Assembly: GCA_963677695.2 (NCBI GenBank)
Contig: CAXXUJ010000002.1
Span: 186,001 to 250,000 of the forward strand
DNA from: SABI01 sp963677695
GTDB lineage: Bacteria > Spirochaetota > Spirochaetia > Sphaerochaetales > Sphaerochaetaceae
Length of the DNA stretch: 64,000 bases
Direction: 5' to 3'
Part shown: positions 61,120-64,000 of the stretch, one piece after another
Layout of the letters: the number at the start of each line of letters is the position of its first letter
How positions within the stretch are numbered: position 1 is the first letter of the stretch
Notes under the pieces: generated by a model
The model's input: the letters and a program-made list of their open reading frames with translations, nothing else
Databases searched by the model: none
What the model was told of the DNA's origin: nothing
Translations under genes and position numbers: made by a program

Positions 61120-62199
61120 TCAATTCAGTGAATCTCTGTAGCGTTGAACGAGGATGTCAAGTTTTTCCTCTGATTCCACGTGATACAGGTTCTGATAGAA
61201 TTCTCTGATCTCGCTCTCCATGTCAAGTGATTGCAGCTGCTCGGGATGGAGGGTCTTTGCCAGCCACTGCAGTGCAAGCAGCCAGCGGCTGTCACTCTGA
61301 AAATAGTTGACGAAATCGGAAGGAGCGAGAAATACGTTCCCCTTCTTTACCACATCAAGAGAAGCCCAAAGGGAAGAAGAGGAGATCTGATCAAGATAGG
61401 TGCCGCCGTGAGAGCGGTAGCTCACGATGATGATCACATCTGGATTCCATGCGCTGATCTGTTCAAATGATACGACAGACCATCCTGAAGCAATCCCGTT
61501 TTCCTCATAGATGGGAGTTCCTCCCGCCTTTCTTATCATCTCCTGCTGTATCCAGAGTTCAGGAGCGACTGAGAAGCTTGTGATGCCGTCACCTGTGGTC
61601 GCCTGAAGGACCAGAACCCTCGGTGAATCTCCCGTGTGAACGGCATCCGCCACAGTTTTTTCCTTCTGTTCAAAGAAGGAGATGATCTGTTCAGCTCGTT
61701 CTTTCTCGCCCAGAAGAGCGCCGAGCTGACGGATCTCATCACTCCAGCTCTCCATGGTCTCAAGATCTAAAGAGAAGAGGGGGATATTGAAAGGTTCAAT
61801 AATAGGAGCGAAAGCTTTCCTGTTCCTCTGTTTTGTCAGGATGAGGTCGGGATCAATGGAAAGAATCTCCTCTGCGCTGATACTCTGTCCCAGCCTCTCC
61901 CCGTTATCCTTCTCATCAAGAAGGAAGGTGAAGAAATCACCAAGCCCCTGATTCGTCTTTGCCAGAGTGATCTCGGCTGTCCGAGCCGTCTCGAACATAT
62001 AGAGGGCATCAGCAGGAATGAGTGCGGCCTTGCCGATCACGGCAATCCTTTCAAGCGGCAGCTGCACTGATACTTCAGTACCTGATGCATCGAATGCACT
62101 GTTTGTCTCTGCGCTGCTCTGTTCCATCGTTCCCGCGGCATAGATGCCGGACAGGGAGAAGATAACAAGGAGAAGTATAATGAAAAGTTTCTGTTTCAT
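61120..62199 (-). CDS. Periplasmic binding protein of the FecB/BtuF type
   Basis: A 359-residue binding protein with a signal peptide (MKQKLFIILLLVIFSLSGIYA). ERIAVIGKAALIPADALYMFE, SAEEILSIDPDLILTKQRNRKAFAPIIE and AWNPDVIIIVSYRSHGG fit the family. Ligand is unknown; the local genes do not decide between iron-siderophore, heme and cobalamin. ATG 62199 chosen because GAGG is 7-8 bases upstream; the open frame continues to 62262. First gene of the operon. Confidence 0.9.
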   Translation of the reverse strand: MKQKLFIILLLVIFSLSGIYAAGTMEQSSAETNSAFDASGTEVSVQLPLERIAVIGKAALIPADALYMFETARTAEITLAKTNQGLGDFFTFLLDEKDNGERLGQSISAEEILSIDPDLILTKQRNRKAFAPIIEPFNIPLFSLDLETMESWSDEIRQLGALLGEKERAEQIISFFEQKEKTVADAVHTGDSPRVLVLQATTGDGITSFSVAPELWIQQEMIRKAGGTPIYEENGIASGWSVVSFEQISAWNPDVIIIVSYRSHGGTYLDQISSSSLWASLDVVKKGNVFLAPSDFVNYFQSDSRWLLALQWLAKTLHPEQLQSLDMESEIREFYQNLYHVESEEKLDILVQRYRDSLN

Positions 62200-62298
62200 G
62201 GAGGGACCTCGGAGAAATGGGATATCTGGGTACATCATACCATTATTCATGTGAGAATACAATGGAATGAGGACTCGTTCTTATTTGATCCGGAAATC

Positions 62299-62327
62299 TT
62301 GATTCACTGAGCGATTCAGAGTACTCT
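62299..62327 (+). promoter_or_regulatory. Candidate proA promoter
   Basis: TTGATT, a 17-base spacer and TACTCT, 29 bases before the ATG at 62357. Confidence 0.45.
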
Positions 62328-62356
62328 GTCAATACATTTAGATACGGGTGAACAGA

Positions 62357-63664
62357 ATGAACGAATATACAGTAAGAGATAGAATTGCACAGGCACGTAA
62401 AAAACAGAGAGTGCTTGAAACCCTTACCGGTGAAGAGCGGAACAGCATGCTTGAAAGGATAGCGGAAGCTCTTTCAGCCTCTTCAGACAGGATTGAACAG
62501 GCAAATGAGAGAGACCTTGAACGGAGCCGCAAGGAAGACCTTGCCGGTCCTCTGCTCAAACGCCTTGTCTTCAATTCCAAAAAGATCGAGGGAGTCTGTA
62601 CCGGTATAAGGCAGATCGCTTCCATGAAAAACCCACTGGGAAAGGTTGTCGAAAAGCGTAAGCTTGATGAAGGACTCATCCTCAGTAAAATTCTCGTTCC
62701 CATCGGTGTGATCGGTATGATCTTCGAATCTCGTCCCGATGCCCTTGTTCAGATCGTCTCCCTTGCCCTGAAAAGCGGAAATGCAATTGTATTGAAAGGG
62801 GGAAGGGAAGCACTTGAAACGAACCAGTGTGTAGTGGACATCATCACTGAGACGCTGAAAAGCATGGATGCACCGTCAGAATGGATCGTCCACCTCACAA
62901 GCAGAGAGGATGTATCCCAGATGCTCACCCTCAATGACATGATCGATCTTGTCATTCCCAGAGGTTCCAACGAATTCGTTCAGTACGTAATGAAGAACTC
63001 TCTTATACCTGTACTCGGCCACGCCGACGGCCTCTGTGCCCTCTACATTGATGACAAGGCCGATATGAACATGGCAGTCTCTGTTGCTGTTGATTCCAAG
63101 TGCCAGTACCCCTCTGTCTGCAATGCAGTCGAGACACTCCTTGTAAACGAAGATGTCGCAGAGAAGTTCATCCCTGCCTTTGCCGAAGCAACTTCTTCCT
63201 ATCCCGTGGTGATCCACGGTGATGAGACAACCTGTTCTCTCATTCCCGGTGCTGTCCCTGCAACCGATGAAGACTGGGATACGGAGTATCTCGACTATGA
63301 AGTTGCTATCAAGGTTGTAGCCAGTATGGACGAAGCTATCGAACATATCGGGGAGCACAGCTCTAAACATACCGATGCGATCGTCACTTCGGATGAAAAG
63401 AAAGCGGAAGAATTTCTGAGACGTGTCGATTCAGCCGATGTGTTCCATAACTGTTCCACCCGGTTTGCTGACGGATTCCGTTATGGACTCGGTGCGGAGG
63501 TGGGAATCAGTACGCAGAAAATCCATGCGAGGGGACCGGTAGGAATTGAAGGTCTGGTAACGTTCAAATGGCTGTTGAGAGGTCACGGAGAAAGGGTCGC
63601 AGACTATGAAGGTGAGAAGACCTTCATCCATGAGGACCTTCCCCTCTCTGATGAGGCTGAATGA
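62357..63664 (+). CDS. proA: Glutamate-5-semialdehyde dehydrogenase
   Basis: A 435-residue aldehyde-dehydrogenase family enzyme that reduces gamma-glutamyl phosphate to the semialdehyde in proline synthesis. GVIGMIFESRPDALVQIVSL near residue 117 and GNAIVLKGGREA are family segments. Cys255 in QYPSVCNAVETLLV is catalytic. The C-terminal HARGPVGIEGLVTFKWLLRG is also typical. ATG 62357 is chosen over GTG 62348 because GGGTGA lies 5-6 bases before it. Its stop overlaps proB. Confidence 0.96.
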   Translation: MNEYTVRDRIAQARKKQRVLETLTGEERNSMLERIAEALSASSDRIEQANERDLERSRKEDLAGPLLKRLVFNSKKIEGVCTGIRQIASMKNPLGKVVEKRKLDEGLILSKILVPIGVIGMIFESRPDALVQIVSLALKSGNAIVLKGGREALETNQCVVDIITETLKSMDAPSEWIVHLTSREDVSQMLTLNDMIDLVIPRGSNEFVQYVMKNSLIPVLGHADGLCALYIDDKADMNMAVSVAVDSKCQYPSVCNAVETLLVNEDVAEKFIPAFAEATSSYPVVIHGDETTCSLIPGAVPATDEDWDTEYLDYEVAIKVVASMDEAIEHIGEHSSKHTDAIVTSDEKKAEEFLRRVDSADVFHNCSTRFADGFRYGLGAEVGISTQKIHARGPVGIEGLVTFKWLLRGHGERVADYEGEKTFIHEDLPLSDEAE

Positions 63665-64000
63665 TGAGTGAACGTGATTTTTCTCATGTGAAGAGAATTG
63701 TCGTCAAGGTGGGAACGAACCTTATCAGTCGTCCCGGGGGAATATCGAGTGAACGCCTTGAGGCGATCGTTTCCGATATCGTGGCCTTGAAGGCTGCCGG
63801 GTATGATGTCCTCCTTGTCACCAGCGGTGCTGTCGGTCTCGGTGCAGGTGAGATCAATCTTTCCGGCAAGGTGAAGGGTGTGGTCATGAGGCAGACCTGT
63901 GCCTCGATCGGACAGCCGATTCTCATGAGCCACTACCGCAATGCCTTTGCAAAGCATGGACAGGTCTGTTCTCAGATCCTTGTCACAACCAACGAATTGA
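63661..64000 (+). CDS. proB: Glutamate 5-kinase (partial, C-terminus beyond window)
   Basis: The first 113 residues of an amino acid kinase. VKRIVVKVGTNLISRPGG near residue 10 is the ATP/phosphate-binding start, and LLVTSGAVGLGAGEINL near 50 the second glycine-rich loop, both typical of ProB. It phosphorylates glutamate at the gamma carboxyl, the first proline step. Two ATG codons (63661 and 63664) are possible; both overlap the proA stop. It follows proA, the reverse of the common proB-proA order. Confidence 0.95.
   Translation, partial: MMSERDFSHVKRIVVKVGTNLISRPGGISSERLEAIVSDIVALKAAGYDVLLVTSGAVGLGAGEINLSGKVKGVVMRQTCASIGQPILMSHYRNAFAKHGQVCSQILVTTNEL

Noticed and set aside
1..64000. CRISPR arrays, rRNA, tRNA, prophage or plasmid functions
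   Set aside because: No regularly spaced repeats, no tRNA-like T-arm with matching acceptor stem, and no phage or replication genes were found on reading both strands; short RNA genes could still have been missed.

Overview
The window looks like chromosomal DNA from an anaerobic spirochaete, most likely of the Sphaerochaeta/Spirochaetales type. This is inferred from the style of the periplasmic binding proteins (signal peptides ending in FANGQAE or FAQGAQE), the gene mix (pyruvate formate-lyase, CUT1 sugar transport without a local ATPase, an antiporter-EIIA fusion, short beta-rich exported proteins) and the moderate base composition. I saw no rRNA, tRNA, CRISPR array, prophage or insertion sequence. 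Most of the window is ordinary, densely packed core and carbohydrate-related genes with short gaps.

Layout. 1-7.6 kb: an MFS (UMF1-like) fragment, RidA, an exported protein of unknown function, a long RluA-type pseudouridine synthase, an EamA exporter coupled to an AhpD-like protein, an outer-membrane-like protein and an MFS carrier. 7.8-11.9 kb: ribosomal protein L28, then a thrA-thrC pair whose ThrA has lost every recognisable aspartokinase motif while keeping its ACT and homoserine dehydrogenase domains. 11.9-22.6 kb: a sugar region with galactokinase, an AraC regulator divergent from rhaA, a class II aldolase, a CUT1 ABC importer and a GH78 alpha-L-rhamnosidase; no rhamnulokinase is present. 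22.7-31 kb: a TspO-like protein, a glycine-betaine/proline ABC importer (proX-proV-proW), a GNAT-like protein, an inositol monophosphatase family enzyme, an AlaX editing protein and a nucleotide-sugar-epimerase-like oxidoreductase. 30.6-34.5 kb: an FNR-type regulator divergent from pflB-pflA with an FNR/CRP-like palindrome between them. 34.6-39.7 kb: a flavin oxidoreductase, a RecQ helicase with a DUF1858-like tail and a CPA2 antiporter fused to PTS EIIA. 39.7-49.2 kb: more accessory content, namely a DUF4143 ATPase with its own promoter and operator-like repeat, two alpha/beta hydrolases, IlvE, a 6-oxocamphor-hydrolase-like crotonase, a LysR regulator, a MarR-GNAT fusion and an aldo/keto reductase. 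49.2-55.3 kb: a two-component system, then a thiamine-precursor ECF transporter operon (ykoF-ykoE-ykoD-ykoC) led by a TPP riboswitch. 55.4-64 kb: PlsC, a small lipoprotein, an aldo/keto reductase, an exported protein, an XRE regulator, an iron/cobalamin-type ABC importer and the start of proline synthesis (proA, then proB cut by the window end).

How the genes work together. The rhamnose block imports and cleaves rhamnosides, isomerises rhamnose and cleaves the ketose phosphate. The FNR-pflBA block is a self-contained anaerobic pyruvate module. The riboswitch-led yko operon imports thiamine precursor under TPP control. The threonine pair would need aspartokinase and homoserine kinase from elsewhere.

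The observations most worth following are the apparently kinase-dead ThrA, the crotonase that keeps the 6-oxocamphor hydrolase triad, the RecQ-DUF1858 fusion, and a recurring promoter arrangement in which the -10 box lies 5-10 bases before an ATG with no ribosome binding site, which suggests leaderless mRNAs.
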